The notes below the pieces were generated by a model that worked only from the letters and a program-made list of their open reading frames with translations, was not told where the DNA came from and searched no databases. The translations under genes were made by a program, and so were the position numbers. Below, piece by piece: positions 43,406 to 52,686 of a stretch of 64,000 nt of DNA (its first letter is position 1; every line of letters starts with the position of its first letter). Origin of the DNA: Sphingomonas melonis (GTDB lineage Bacteria; Pseudomonadota; Alphaproteobacteria; Sphingomonadales; Sphingomonadaceae); NCBI RefSeq assembly GCF_013409985.1, contig NZ_JACCBY010000001.1:806001-870000 (forward strand), read 5' to 3'.

Positions 43406-44443
43406 ATGGTAGCGACCGATCTCCTTCCGATGGAGGCGAAGCTGGTACCCGACCTCCCGGAGGATGAAGGCTGGCAGTTCGAGCCCAAGTGGGATGGCTT
43501 CCGTGCCCTGATCTTCCGGCAGGGTGACGAAGTCGAGATCATGTCGAAGTCGGGAAAGCCTCTCAGCCGCTACTTTCCCGAGGTGGTCGAGGTGTTCCGG
43601 GAAGTCGACTGCAGCGCGTTCGTGCTGGACGGCGAGCTCATTCTGCCGCTCGGTGACGTGTTGTCGTTCGACGCGCTGCAGGCCCGTCTGCACCCGGCGG
43701 CCAGCCGCATCGAGCGTCTTTCGCGAGAGACGCCTGCTCAGGTCATGCTGTTCGACTGCCTGATGGTCGATGGACGGGATCTCCTCGGCCGAACTCTTTC
43801 CGAGCGCCGCTCGCATCTGGAAGGCTTCCACAGCTCCCATGGTGGGCCATCCATGCTGCTGTCGGACCGAACCTCCGACCTGTCCGTCGCGCAGTCGTGG
43901 CTCGCTCAAGGCGGAGGCGCTTTGGACGGCGTGGTCGCGAAGCGGATCGACGAGCCGTACCGTTCCGGCGAGCGCGCCATGCTGAAGGTGAAGCAGCATC
44001 GCACTGCCGATTGCGTCGTCGGCGGCTTTCGCCGCGTCAAGGATGGCGAGGGCGTCGCATCGCTGCTGCTGGGCCTCTACGATGACGCGGGTCTTCTCAA
44101 CCATGTAGGCTTCACGTCCGGCATAGCTGCCGGCGAGCGCCTTGAGATGCTTGGCCGGTTGGAGGCGCTCATCGAGGCGCCGGGCTTTACGGGCAAGGCG
44201 CCCGGTGGACCGAGCCGGTGGAACAACGGCAAGGAAAGCGAGTGGGAGCCGCTCAGGAGCGAATTGGTCGTCGAGGTGGTGTATGATCAGGTCACCGGCG
44301 ATCGGTTCAGGCACGGCACCAAGCTGCTGAGATGGAGGCCCGACAAGGCTCCGGACCAGTGCCTCATGGAACAGATGGTTTACGAGGTTCGTCCCGCGGA
44401 GCTCGCGACGATGAACCATGCGCCTGGTTCAGAACGGAAGTGA
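43406..44443 (+). CDS. ATP-dependent DNA ligase, copy A (intact active site)
   Basis: 345 residues. Motif I is FEPKWDGFR with the nucleophilic Lys28 (codon 43487-43489). Motif III is FVLDGELI, motif IV LDGVVAKR and motif V MLKVKQH, then an OB-fold domain ending in LRWRPDKAP. This is a small LigC/Lig-type enzyme that seals DNA nicks, probably in end joining or base repair. ATG at 43406 has GGAG six bases upstream, so I prefer it to 43394. Follows DUF72 on the same strand. The C-terminal ~10 residues differ from copy B, marking the end of the repeat. Confidence 0.85.
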   Translation: MVATDLLPMEAKLVPDLPEDEGWQFEPKWDGFRALIFRQGDEVEIMSKSGKPLSRYFPEVVEVFREVDCSAFVLDGELILPLGDVLSFDALQARLHPAASRIERLSRETPAQVMLFDCLMVDGRDLLGRTLSERRSHLEGFHSSHGGPSMLLSDRTSDLSVAQSWLAQGGGALDGVVAKRIDEPYRSGERAMLKVKQHRTADCVVGGFRRVKDGEGVASLLLGLYDDAGLLNHVGFTSGIAAGERLEMLGRLEALIEAPGFTGKAPGGPSRWNNGKESEWEPLRSELVVEVVYDQVTGDRFRHGTKLLRWRPDKAPDQCLMEQMVYEVRPAELATMNHAPGSERK

Positions 44444-44511
44444 GGGGTACGTACGCTGACGGCCGTCTCACGATAGGAACGCCTGGCGCGAACGGCGGCT
44501 TCCACGTTGGG

Positions 44512-45529
44512 TTAGACGAGTGACAACCCGACTGCGTCGATCTTCAACGCTCCGTGATCCAATTTCTCGATCACGCCCATCCCTGCAGCGTAGCCAGCCG
44601 CCCAACGGCGCTCGACCGTCGGCCCGGAGAAGTCCAGTGCCTTGCCAGCGACCTCGTCATCCTGTTGCGTGTATTCGAGCCTGATCAGCGAAACGGCTCG
44701 GTCCTCCCGCGTCTCGTACTGCGTTGCCATCGCGCTACCGAACGCTTCGATTGAGCAGCGAAAATCAGGTCCTGCATCCGCCCTGCCGCTTCACCGAGCG
44801 TCGTGGGCAGCCGTCCATCGAGCGGCAGAAGGTCGACCGCGATGCAGAGCGTCGGACGCGATGGTGGATCGGACAGCACAGGGTCAAGAGGCAGGTTGGC
44901 CGAAAGGCCGCCATCGACGAACCAGCTCCCGTCGATCTCGACTGGAGGGAACAGGACCGGGAGGGGGCGGCGCTGGCACGTATGTGGTGAGCTCCGATTT
45001 TGTGAGTATCGGTATCGAAGATGGCGTCTTCACCCGTTTGCAGGTCGAGGGCCGTCGCCGTGAACCGGCAGGAGCCGTCGTTAAGCCTGGTGAAGTCGAT
45101 GGCATCGTTGAGGGTGGCGGCAAGCTGCTCGGTCTCGAAGATGGAAGGACGGTCGATCGACCACGGCATCAGCGCCGATAGGAGCGGACCGAAGATGCCC
45201 GCTCGCCCGGCGATAGCCGTCCACGCCGCAGCCGCTGATCGACGGCTGGTCTCGAGGCCCGAAGAGAGCCACGGATGCGCCATGTCCATCGGTCCGATCA
45301 CGTGCGGCCGCCAGAACGAGCGCAGCGCATCGATCCTGGCCTCGGGCCGCGAGCCTGCGATGAGCGCCCCGTTGATGGCGCCGATCGATGCGCCGACGAT
45401 CCAGTCCGGCTCGAGGCCGTGGTTATGGAGCGCCTCGTAGACCCCGGCCTGGAAGGCACCCAGTGCGTTGCCGCCGCTGAGGACCAGCACGACCTCGAAG
45501 TCTCGGTCCGGATGCTCCGCACAGGCCAT
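44512..45529 (-). pseudogene. Patatin-like phospholipase, frameshifted
   Basis: Patatin gene split over three frames. The first frame holds SGGNALGAFQAG and the nucleophile in GASIGA, up to HIRASAA. The expected LPVLFPP...DGG active-site Asp segment is found in another frame from about 44965 (near a G-run at 44963-44967). The last part (FSGPTVERRWAAG, typical of the DUF3734 tail) is in a third frame from about 44730. The start at 45529 follows the SDR gene stop by six bases. Two independent frameshifts suggest decay rather than a single read error. Confidence 0.7.
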
Positions 45530-45534
45530 TCGAG

Positions 45535-46545
45535 TCACCTGCGCCTCGTCGACCATAGTCTGTGGGCCGCGGTCGCACCGGCCCCGAGGATCGCGAGCGC
45601 GAGCAGCGGCGAAGGTGCCTTCTGGATCTGCAAAGCGATGCTGGATCGTCGTGCACGGACCCTCTGGCTGCCGCGCAGCGCGTCGGTGCGGGGATGGTGC
45701 AGATTGTCCTGACGCGTCGCGTCGCCGGGATCATCAGGCTTCTGCTGCAGCGTGGTGCCCGTCATCTCCATAATGACATCAGTCAGCCGCGGCGCCATCT
45801 GCCCGAGCATCGACGAGAGCAGTCCGCCGCCACCTGCATACAAGGTGCGCCGGGGGTTGGCGCAGGCGAACAGGATCGCATCGGCGACCACGCTAGGCGC
45901 GTAGAGCGGCGGCGGCAGGCGCGCAGGTTCGTCCATGAAGTTGCGCGCATGTTCCGGGAAGGGCGTATCGATCGCGCCCGGCTTGATGAGCGTGACGGAG
46001 ATGCCGGTCTTCTCCCGTTCGAGCTCCATCCGCAGCGTGTCCGTCAGCGCCTGCGCTGCATGCTTGGTCGCGCAGTACGGCCCCTGCTGCACGATCGAGC
46101 GATCGCCGAGGATGGAGCCGACGTTGACTATCGCGCCACCGCCGCGCGCGCGCAGATGGCGCGCGGCTGCAAGCGAGCCGTGAAGCATGCCGAAGTAGTT
46201 GACGTCGAAGACTCGTCGGTGGTCCTCCAGCGGCACCTGCTCGAGCGTACCGTAGGTGCCGACACCAGCATTGTTGACCCAGCTGTCAAAGCCCCCGAAC
46301 GCCTCGATGGCGGTATCGACGACCCGGTCGATAGCAGAGGCATCGCTGACGTCGGCGACGCATGTCGCAACACGACCCCCGCTGCTCGCGAGACGGAGCC
46401 GCAGATCTTCCAGCGCGATCGCGTTGCGGGCGACGGCTACGACTGCCGCTCCCTGCGCGAATGCCTCCTCGACCGTCGCCAAGCCGTTGCCGCTTGTCGC
46501 ACCCGTCACGACGATGACCTGCTCGCGCAGTGGTTTCAGTCTCAT
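45535..46545 (-). CDS. Short-chain dehydrogenase/reductase
   Basis: 336 residues. Rossmann motif TGATSGNGLA, NNAGVG, the catalytic Ser and Tyr-x3-Lys (YCATK) and a Pro-Gly after it make it a classical SDR, using NAD(P)(H). The C-terminal ~60 residues extend beyond the usual SDR length and end in a hydrophobic stretch (LLALAILGAGATAAHRLW) that may anchor it in the membrane. ATG at 46545 gives the expected start (RLKPLREQVIVVTG); other ATGs lie at 46551 and 46554. Upstream of, and probably co-transcribed with, the broken patatin gene. Substrate unknown. Confidence 0.75.
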   Translation of the reverse strand: MRLKPLREQVIVVTGATSGNGLATVEEAFAQGAAVVAVARNAIALEDLRLRLASSGGRVATCVADVSDASAIDRVVDTAIEAFGGFDSWVNNAGVGTYGTLEQVPLEDHRRVFDVNYFGMLHGSLAAARHLRARGGGAIVNVGSILGDRSIVQQGPYCATKHAAQALTDTLRMELEREKTGISVTLIKPGAIDTPFPEHARNFMDEPARLPPPLYAPSVVADAILFACANPRRTLYAGGGGLLSSMLGQMAPRLTDVIMEMTGTTLQQKPDDPGDATRQDNLHHPRTDALRGSQRVRARRSSIALQIQKAPSPLLALAILGAGATAAHRLWSTRRR

Positions 46546-46885
46546 CGTCATCATCCATCCTATTGGCGCAGCCCGGACGGCCCGGTTGAGTTGACGCTCC
46601 AACGCACGCGGACGGTGATCGACGCCACGACGATGCTAATTGCGTACTGCTACTTCGCTATGCTCCTGACTTACTTATAAGCGTGGCTCAAGGCGTCGTA
46701 CGTGGTTCCGGTAGCCCGACCACGATGAACGAGCGTCCGCTTTCGGAAAGGGGAAAGATGCTGCTGAATGACCGCAATTGGGTCTCAACAGCATCTGAGT
46801 GCGCCGTGCTCCTGAGGCAGGCTTAAGTGGACCTGCCAAGTCTGCTGTCGCTACAGAGCGTCCGATCGAATGGGCGGCCGCCGGT
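46546..46885. other. Intergenic region with a dispersed-repeat copy
   Basis: 340 bases without a gene. 46735-46790 carries a good repeat copy (GAGCGTCCGCTTTCGG ... GAATGACCGCAATTGGGTCT at 46766-46785). The SDR promoter should be near its left edge. Confidence 0.5.
46735..46790 (+). repeat. Dispersed intergenic repeat copy
   Basis: GAGCGTCCGCTTTCGG, a purine-rich spacer, then GAATGACCGCAATTGGGTCT. The second half is repeated almost exactly at 48988-49006. Confidence 0.6.
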
Positions 46886-47284
46886 TCAACTTTCAGGTGC
46901 CCTGGCGTCGAACATCGCCTGTGCCGCAGCGATCCGTCCGAGATGCTCGAAGGCCCAATCCCCGAGTATCTTGACCGGCCCTGCAAGGGACTGGCCAATG
47001 TCCGTCAACTCATAATCGACCCGCGGCGGGATTGATGGTGTCACCGTGCGGGTCACCAAGCCGTCGCGTTCCATGTTCCGCAGTGTCAGGGTGAGCATCC
47101 GCTGCGAGATGCCGTCGATGCCCCGCTTGAGCTCGTTGAACCGGTAACCGCGCTCGCGAAGCAAGATGATGATCAAGACTGTCCACTTGTCACCAATACG
47201 ACTGAGCACCTGAGTGATCTTCAGGCAGGAGCGCGTATCACGCCGCTCCGCAGGGATATGCGCGGCAGGTTCGGTCACATCCAT
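46886..47284 (-). CDS. HxlR-family transcriptional regulator
   Basis: 132 residues with the HxlR winged-helix pattern: [17 protein letters not shown], then [28 protein letters not shown] and the wing YELTDIG. These regulators often sense reactive electrophiles or quinones through a Cys near the N-terminus (here Cys20). ATG at 47284 fits the family's short N-terminus, though the open frame goes on upstream. It is divergent from an azoreductase/quinone reductase gene, the usual arrangement for self- and neighbour-regulation. Confidence 0.85.
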   Translation of the reverse strand: MDVTEPAAHIPAERRDTRSCLKITQVLSRIGDKWTVLIIILLRERGYRFNELKRGIDGISQRMLTLTLRNMERDGLVTRTVTPSIPPRVDYELTDIGQSLAGPVKILGDWAFEHLGRIAAAQAMFDARAPES

Positions 47285-47371
47285 GTGCCTCCGGTTACAA
47301 AATTGTGCGTTCTTGTGGGGCGGCTTGGGTGGGCACATACCATAACCGAGGCAATAATCGGAACTGGTCCC
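47285..47371. promoter_or_regulatory. HxlR/azoR divergent promoter
   Basis: 87 bases between two opposite starts; likely holds the HxlR operator. No clear palindrome is visible by eye. Confidence 0.45.
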
Positions 47372-47986
47372 ATGAAAATCCTTCACATCGACAGCAGCAT
47401 CACCGGCGCACAGTCCGTATCGCGCCAACTCTCCGCGGCTGTCGTCGAACGGCTGGGCGGGGACGGCAAGCATGAGGTGACCTACCGCGACGTGGCTGCC
47501 GACGAACTGCCGCACTTCACCGCCGTGACTGCGCCCTCGGCTCACCCTTTGTCGCAGGCGGTGCCCGTGCTGGACGCCGCCCAGCAGGCACAACGAGCGA
47601 CCAGTGACGCGATCCTTGTCGAGTTCCTGGATGCCGACGTCGTCGTCATCGGCGTCCCGATGTACAACTTCACCGTTCCGTCCGAGCTGAAGGCCTGGAT
47701 CGACCGGGTGATCGTGCCCGGAACGACCTTCCGGAAAGGCGAGACCGGACCCGAAGGCCTCGCAGGCAATAAGCGGGTCATCCTCGCGGTCGCTCGTGGT
47801 GGCGTCTATGCGGCCGGGTCGCCCTTCGCACCCGCCGAACATGCCGAATCGCTCCTGCGTTCGCTGCTGGGCTTCATCGGGGTGACCGAGATTGAGACGG
47901 TTGTGGCCGAGGGGCTTAACTTTCCCGAAGCCCGGAACTCCGCGATTGCCTCCGCGCGCGACGCAGCCCGGCAGCTCGCTGCTTGA
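47372..47986 (+). CDS. azoR: FMN-dependent NADH-azoreductase/quinone reductase
   Basis: 204 residues, flavodoxin-like fold. [11 protein letters not shown] binds the flavin phosphate, [19 protein letters not shown] is the family signature, and ARGGVY follows. It reduces quinones and azo compounds with NAD(P)H, usually as a dimer in the cytosol. ATG at 47372 chosen because the upstream frame crosses the divergent promoter. The stop overlaps a TTG start of the next frame. Likely under control of the divergent HxlR. Confidence 0.85.
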   Translation: MKILHIDSSITGAQSVSRQLSAAVVERLGGDGKHEVTYRDVAADELPHFTAVTAPSAHPLSQAVPVLDAAQQAQRATSDAILVEFLDADVVVIGVPMYNFTVPSELKAWIDRVIVPGTTFRKGETGPEGLAGNKRVILAVARGGVYAAGSPFAPAEHAESLLRSLLGFIGVTEIETVVAEGLNFPEARNSAIASARDAARQLAA

Positions 47987-48021
47987 TCCCCGGACGACAC
48001 TCTCGCATCAGGCGGACAGCG

Positions 48022-48870
48022 GTGGCATCTCAGCGACTCCCAACCTATTTTCTATCGCACGGGGGCGGTCCTTGGCCCTGGATCAAGGACCTACGCCTGG
48101 GTGCGTACGATCAGCTCGAACAGTCTCTTCATGATGTTCGCGCGGAGCTTGGCGAGCTGCCCCGCGCGGTGCTGATGGTTTCTGGCCATTGGGAAGCCGA
48201 CCGGTTCCTGCTGTCCTCAGCAGACCGGCCGCCGATGGTGTACGACTATTCCGGCTTTCCCGAGCACACCTACCGAATCCGCTACGATGCGCCGGGCGAC
48301 CCTGCGCTGGCCGAGACTGTCCGCGCCATTCTCGACCGTGGCGGCGTGCCAGCCGGGCTCGATCCGCAGCGTGGTTACGATCATGGTACCTTCAGTCTGA
48401 TGCACACGCTGTACCCCGAGGCTCAGCTGCCGGTGGTGCAACTCGCGCTCAAGGCCGACTTCGTTCCTGCTGAGCATCTGCGGGTGGGCGAGTTGCTGGC
48501 GCCGTTGCGCGACCAGGGCGTGCTGATCATCGGCAGCGGCTTCAGCTACCATGACGTGCGCGGGATCATGAGCGGCAGAGGCAAGCTCGCGTCAGCGACA
48601 TTCGACGCCTGGCTGAAGGACACGCTGATCCACTCGGCGCCTGAAGACCGCACAAGAAGGCTGATGGATTGGTCAAGCGCTCCGGCTGCTCGTGCCGCGC
48701 ATCCCCGTGAGGACCACCTCATTCCACTGATCGTCGCCGTTGGTGCTGCAGGCCGGGATGCGGGTGCACGTGTCTATTACGAGCAGGCCTTCATGGGCGC
48801 GATCACCGCATCAAGTTATCGATTCGGTGAACCGGTGGTGTCTGCGACAGCGCACGAACTGGTAGCGTGA
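48022..48870 (+). CDS. LigB-type extradiol dioxygenase (DODA-like)
   Basis: 282 residues from a GTG at 48022; a TTG at 47983 overlapping the azoR stop is the alternative. The class III extradiol features are FLSHGGGPWPW (metal His), SGHWEA (second His), YDHGTFSLMH and a late HPREDHLIPL. This is the family of 4,5-DOPA and aromatic ring-opening dioxygenases that use iron or zinc. Directly behind the azoreductase, so both may be induced by quinone or aromatic stress through HxlR. Confidence 0.8.
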   Translation: MASQRLPTYFLSHGGGPWPWIKDLRLGAYDQLEQSLHDVRAELGELPRAVLMVSGHWEADRFLLSSADRPPMVYDYSGFPEHTYRIRYDAPGDPALAETVRAILDRGGVPAGLDPQRGYDHGTFSLMHTLYPEAQLPVVQLALKADFVPAEHLRVGELLAPLRDQGVLIIGSGFSYHDVRGIMSGRGKLASATFDAWLKDTLIHSAPEDRTRRLMDWSSAPAARAAHPREDHLIPLIVAVGAAGRDAGARVYYEQAFMGAITASSYRFGEPVVSATAHELVA

Positions 48871-48987
48871 CCTGATCGTCCAGCGCCCCCATCGCTCCCG
48901 CGCGGCCCGCAGGTCGGCGCTGCGAGGACGTGTCCCACTTGGTGCCTGAATGTACGGCTGGTTCCGGGAACACGCAAATACCGCCCA

Positions 48988-49006
48988 AATGACCGCAATT
49001 GGGTCT
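48988..49006 (+). repeat. Half-copy of the dispersed repeat
   Basis: AATGACCGCAATTGGGTCT, identical to the second half of the copy at 46766-46785. Confidence 0.6.
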
Positions 49007-49105
49007 ATCGCAACCATAGGGCAGGGGCCGTCGCTGACGCCCAAGAGTGGACATTCCAACACTGATGCTGGGAGGCTCGTTAAAGCGTCAACGCGTGCTG
49101 GTGCC

Positions 49106-49654
49106 TCAAGGGGTAAGCGGTCGCGACCGACGGTTGCGTGCCAGAAAGAAGCCCGCGAACATCACCTCAATCCCTCCAACCGCAAATCCTGGAGACAAGG
49201 GCAGCGGGGCTCCAACGAAGATAACGAGCAAGCCAATTCCCGTCATCAAGCCTGCCAACAACCAAAACAGAGGGTCGCCGTAGATAGTCTTGAACACGGC
49301 GTAGCGGGTTCCAGCGGCGATTGCCGCAACCGGAAAGACGTATTCCGCGCGGAGGGGGATCAATAGCCAGGCGGCAACAAGACCGCCGATCATGGCAATG
49401 GTGCTCTCCAGCGCAGCGCCCACCAGCGGGTTGCCAGTGGCTTCCTTCGTACGACCGAACAAGGTGCGACACAGGACAGTGCTGACCGGATGGATAAGCA
49501 TCCCGCCTATGAAAAGCACCGTGAAACCGCGCTCGACCCCTTGGCTCTGCGCTGTACTCGCCGCTGTCAACCACACCAGTCCTGAAACCAACAAACCTGG
49601 CCCCCCGTCGACGTAGGCGCGGCGGAAATCCTGCTGAGCGTCATTTATATGCAT
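49106..49654 (-). CDS. DUF7010-like membrane protein
   Basis: 182 residues with five or so membrane helices (for example GLLVSGLVWLTAAS, FTVLFIGGMLIHPV, LESTIAMIGGLVAAWLLIPL, LFWLLAGLMTGIGLLVIFVG). The N-terminal DFRRAYVDGGPGLLVSG pattern fits the family I know as DUF7010. Function unknown. Single gene; the Arg-rich C-terminus should face the cytosol. Confidence 0.65.
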   Translation of the reverse strand: MHINDAQQDFRRAYVDGGPGLLVSGLVWLTAASTAQSQGVERGFTVLFIGGMLIHPVSTVLCRTLFGRTKEATGNPLVGAALESTIAMIGGLVAAWLLIPLRAEYVFPVAAIAAGTRYAVFKTIYGDPLFWLLAGLMTGIGLLVIFVGAPLPLSPGFAVGGIEVMFAGFFLARNRRSRPLTP

Positions 49655-50071
49655 TCTACCCCCTGAGTAGCCGCAAGCATGGCGGAATCGATTTCAGCTA
49701 TCCACACAGTACGAGACACTCAGCCCGTCAACATTGCTTTAAGTGATCCGCCATTGCGAGATGAACGAACGGCAGAAAACGGGAAGCGGCCTGACAGCCT
49801 CGAACGGCCGGTTCTGCGTCTTCGCAACAGCTGAGCGGCTGGCCGCCGTAGGGCCGATCTTGGCCGCTTACTGTGCGTGTCACGTCGTCGAAACGTGCTG
49901 TCTCGGGAAGCCCGCGGCTTTTCCGTTTCTCCGTCTCCACGTGTCCGTTCTCGGAAAGTGCATTCGGGACGGGTTTCGGAAAAGCGGACTTTAGGAACGA
50001 CCGGCCACGCGATCAGCGAGCATGCCTTTCTCGTTCCGGGTTCCCTCTCGGGAAGGCTGGGTAGCGGATGG
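49655..50071. other. Intergenic region with a dispersed-repeat copy
   Basis: 417 bases. A copy of the repeat at 49757-49815 (GAGATGAACGAACGGCAGAA ... CGAACGGCCGGTTCTGCGTC). No gene supported; open frames here are shadows of the repeat. Confidence 0.5.
49757..49815 (+). repeat. Dispersed intergenic repeat copy
   Basis: Two-part unit like that at 29467-29532: ATGAACGAACGGCAGAAAAC...GGGAAG, then GAACGGCCGGTTCTGCGTC. Confidence 0.5.
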
Positions 50072-51058
50072 TCATGTAAACTGCTTGCCCGCGACAGGCT
50101 GGGTCGGTGGGGCGTGGCGCCGGTGAGCAGCGATACAGGTCAGGACGCTTGCTACGACCAGGACGAAGGCCGCAACCTCAAGCAGCACCGGCGGGCGTCG
50201 TTCCCACAAGAAGCCGTACAGCAAAGCGAACAGCGTCTCGAACAAGATCATCTGGCCAATCAGGGTCAACGGCAGCAGGCGGCTCATGCGATTCCACAAC
50301 GCGTTGCCGAGGATCGAAGCTGCGACCGCGACGATGATCGACACGGCGCCGAATTGCATCCAGGCCCCGGCTGCGTGCCGGATCGGCTCAACGGCTGCAC
50401 TGACCGGGAGCAGTGCCAGGGCCTGCGCGCCAGTGACAATGCCAGTCAGCAGGTTCCAATCGTGAACAGATACACGATCAAGGCGATTTAGCGCGCGGGT
50501 GTTTCCGACCGCATAGGCTGTCCAGGCGACAAGCGCTCCGATCGCGCAAGCGAAGCCGATCAACTCGCGGCCGGCATCACCAGTGGCGGGGCGGCCGAGC
50601 GCCTGCCACCCTATGCACACCGCACCGGCCGCGCAGAGCAGCAGCGAGGGCACAAGGCGGGTGAGCGGCCGGGCGTCGCGGTCGCGGCTGCCGATGATCG
50701 TCACGGCGACGGGAAGGAAGCCGATGACAAGCGAGGTCGGGGCGATGCCTGCGTTCTGCACCGCGGTCGATAATAGGATGTAGTAAAGCGTATTGCCGGC
50801 AAGCGACAGCCAAACGAGCGCCAGCCAGTCACGCCTTGCCAGCGTGCCGACGAGCGCGCGCCAGCGAGGCGCGATCAGCAAGGCCGAGATGATGCCGTAG
50901 GCAAGATAGCGACCAATCGCGAGCTGGAGCGGGGTGAAGTCACGGACCAGCTCCGGGGCGAGGAACACAAGGCCCCACAACGCGCCGGCCCCCATGCCGC
51001 AGGCGATCCCGAGAGTGGTTCGATTGGTGCCGGCGTGGCCGGGGGGCGATATGATCAC
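50072..51058 (-). CDS. EamA-family (DMT) transporter
   Basis: 328 residues with about ten membrane helices in two EamA halves (GIACGMGAGALWGLVFLAPEL ... LIGFACAIGALVAWTAYAVG). Transporters of this family export metabolites such as amino acids. The start GTG at 51058 precedes the first helix; the open frame continues to 51205 over the promoter of the divergent Lrp-type gene. An Lrp-type regulator next to it suggests amino-acid export under its control. Substrate unknown. Confidence 0.8.
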   Translation of the reverse strand: MIISPPGHAGTNRTTLGIACGMGAGALWGLVFLAPELVRDFTPLQLAIGRYLAYGIISALLIAPRWRALVGTLARRDWLALVWLSLAGNTLYYILLSTAVQNAGIAPTSLVIGFLPVAVTIIGSRDRDARPLTRLVPSLLLCAAGAVCIGWQALGRPATGDAGRELIGFACAIGALVAWTAYAVGNTRALNRLDRVSVHDWNLLTGIVTGAQALALLPVSAAVEPIRHAAGAWMQFGAVSIIVAVAASILGNALWNRMSRLLPLTLIGQMILFETLFALLYGFLWERRPPVLLEVAAFVLVVASVLTCIAAHRRHAPPTQPVAGKQFT

Positions 51059-51150
51059 GTCTAAACCTCGGTGCTGATGCAGGATCGTATCATCACCGTT
51101 GCGAGCGGTGCGCGCTTGCTTGGCCGCCCAAATGCAACAATTATGCACCC
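51059..51150. promoter_or_regulatory. EamA/Lrp divergent promoter
   Basis: 92 bases between the opposite starts; likely holds the Lrp-type regulator's site. Confidence 0.4.
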
Positions 51151-51657
51151 ATGCCACGCACGCTGTCAGCCCGCCGTCCTTCCCTGGACGCCTTCGATCG
51201 CGCAATCCTGCGCATAGTCCAGCGCGACAACAAGACGCCGCAGAGGACGATTGCAGAGTCGGTGAACCTCTCCGCCGCAGCGGTCCAACGTCGGATCGCG
51301 GCTATGGAGGACGCAGGCGTTATCATGTGCAACGTCGCAATCGTTGATACGGTAGCCGTGGGGTTGGCAATTACCTCCATCGTTGAGGTTCATCTAATCG
51401 ACGAGCGATCAGCCACTGTGGACGCTGCGAAAACGCTGTTTCGTAACGCGCCAGAGGTCCAGCAGTGCTACTACGTCACCGGCGGGATCAGTTTTGTGCT
51501 TGTGATCGTCACGTCCGACATGGCTGCCTACGAAGCAACCACCCGACGCTTGTTCGCGCAGAACGATGCGGTGGCAAGCTTTCGCAGCCTCATAGCACTC
51601 GATCGCATCAAGGCTGGCGGCGAACTCGTGATCCCGACTGATTGTAACCGGGCTTGA
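51151..51657 (+). CDS. Lrp/AsnC-family regulator
   Basis: 168 residues: an N-terminal helix-turn-helix (LDAFDRAILRIVQRD, RTIAESVNLSAAAVQRRIAAMEDAGVI) and a C-terminal RAM ligand domain (VEVHLIDERS ... CYYVTGGISFVLVIV). It senses small molecules, typically amino acids, and forms octamers in the family. Divergent from the EamA transporter it probably controls. Confidence 0.85.
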   Translation: MPRTLSARRPSLDAFDRAILRIVQRDNKTPQRTIAESVNLSAAAVQRRIAAMEDAGVIMCNVAIVDTVAVGLAITSIVEVHLIDERSATVDAAKTLFRNAPEVQQCYYVTGGISFVLVIVTSDMAAYEATTRRLFAQNDAVASFRSLIALDRIKAGGELVIPTDCNRA

Positions 51658-51862
51658 GCGAGCTTTCCCGTTATACCATGCCGATCGGGAACGCTCGGGC
51701 CGTCTTGATCACCGTTGGTTTGCAGGACCCCGGCGGATTAGTGCATCGTCGGGCTATCGAACCCCGTCTGCATCTCAAGCCTCCGCTCGCCAGCGCGGGT
51801 TTGTGCGCCCGCGTTGAATTGCTTGGCCATGAGCTGGCCGGTCACCGGCTTGAACACCAATC

Positions 51863-52200
51863 TCATCCCGCCTTGCTCTCGCGCTTGAAGCCGTCGGCAA
51901 GGTCGACGTGCGGCACTGCCAGCTTCGCGGCAGCGATCACACCGTCCGGGAAGCAGCGATTCGCGGCCAGCGTGGCGACGAACGCGTCCGGTTCGCCCGC
52001 CGGCAGGGTGCGGTTGATCCAGCCGTAGCCCGGCCATTCCGGCATCGAACAGTTCGGAGCCGAGGATCACCTCCAGGGTCGTGCGCGGGACATGCGCTGT
52101 TCGAGATACTGGGTCGCGCCTCCGCCAGGGATGATGCCCATCAGCGCTTCGCATTAGGCGAGGCCGGCCATGCCGTCCGCGGCGAAGGCCATGTGGATAG
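51863..52200 (-). pseudogene. Remnant of an enoyl-CoA hydratase-like gene
   Basis: Pieces typical of crotonase proteins lie in more than one minus-strand frame. ALMGIIPGGGATQYL is in one, LEVILGSELFDA in the next, then YGWINRTLPAGEPDAFVATLA and FPDGVIAAAKLAV. An in-frame stop precedes the first piece. The 5' part is missing and abuts the truncated xth copy B. Clearly decayed; it marks a junction of rearranged DNA. Confidence 0.65.
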
Positions 52201-52210
52201 CGGTGATAGC

Positions 52211-52679
52211 CGTCGGCTTCCGTTGGCATGACGTTGAAGTCGCCGGCGAGCACTACCGGTAGGCCGCTCTTCAACAGCGTCGCCGCGTGTGCGATGAGCT
52301 TCTCGAACCAGGCGAGCTTGTAGTCGAACTTGGGACCGGGCCGGGGGTTGCCGTTCGGCAGGTAGAGCCCGCCGATGATTATGCCGTTCACCGCGGCCTC
52401 GATGTAGCGGCTCTGCGTCGGATCGGGATCGTCCGGCAGCCCGCGCCGCGTCTCGTGGATCTCTCCAGCCCGGCTGAGGATTGCGACGCCGTTCCAGCTC
52501 TTCTGGCCGTGCCAGATCGCGTCGTAGCCGAGGTCGCGGATCGCGGTCGCCGGAAACTTCTCCTGCGGCGCCTTCAGCTCCTGCAGGCAGACGATGTCCG
52601 GCTGCTCTTCCTCCAGCCAGCGCAGCAGCACAGGCAGGCGGCCGTTGACGCCGTTTACGTTGTAGGTGGCGATCTTCAT
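52211..52679 (-). pseudogene. xth: Exodeoxyribonuclease III, copy B, 3' truncated
   Basis: The first ~156 residues match copy A (KIATYNVNGVNGR to AGDFNVMPTEAD). At 52211 the match stops and the frame runs into the decayed crotonase gene. The lost part contains RIDH and SDHAP, so the catalytic His and Asp are gone and the enzyme cannot work. A 336-residue chimeric frame remains open to 51738. Confidence 0.8.
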
Positions 52680-52686
52680 GGGCTTG

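Larger units (their letters stand above)
41349..44415. repeat. Copy A of a duplicated DNA-repair module
   Basis: Direct repeat of 52211-56787. It contains xth (complete), a gutted ligD, DUF3606, DUF72 and an ATP-dependent DNA ligase. From 42256 to about 44415 the two copies stay at a fixed distance of 12372 bases, so there are no indels over some 2.1 kb. Inside xth the distance is 10862 and inside the ligD remnant 11769. The two steps show deletions in copy A of 907 and 603 bases relative to B. Confidence 0.85.

Noticed and set aside
51151..51347. Several alternative reading frames across the Lrp-type gene
   Set aside because: They are shadow frames; only the + frame shows the HTH and ligand-domain pattern.
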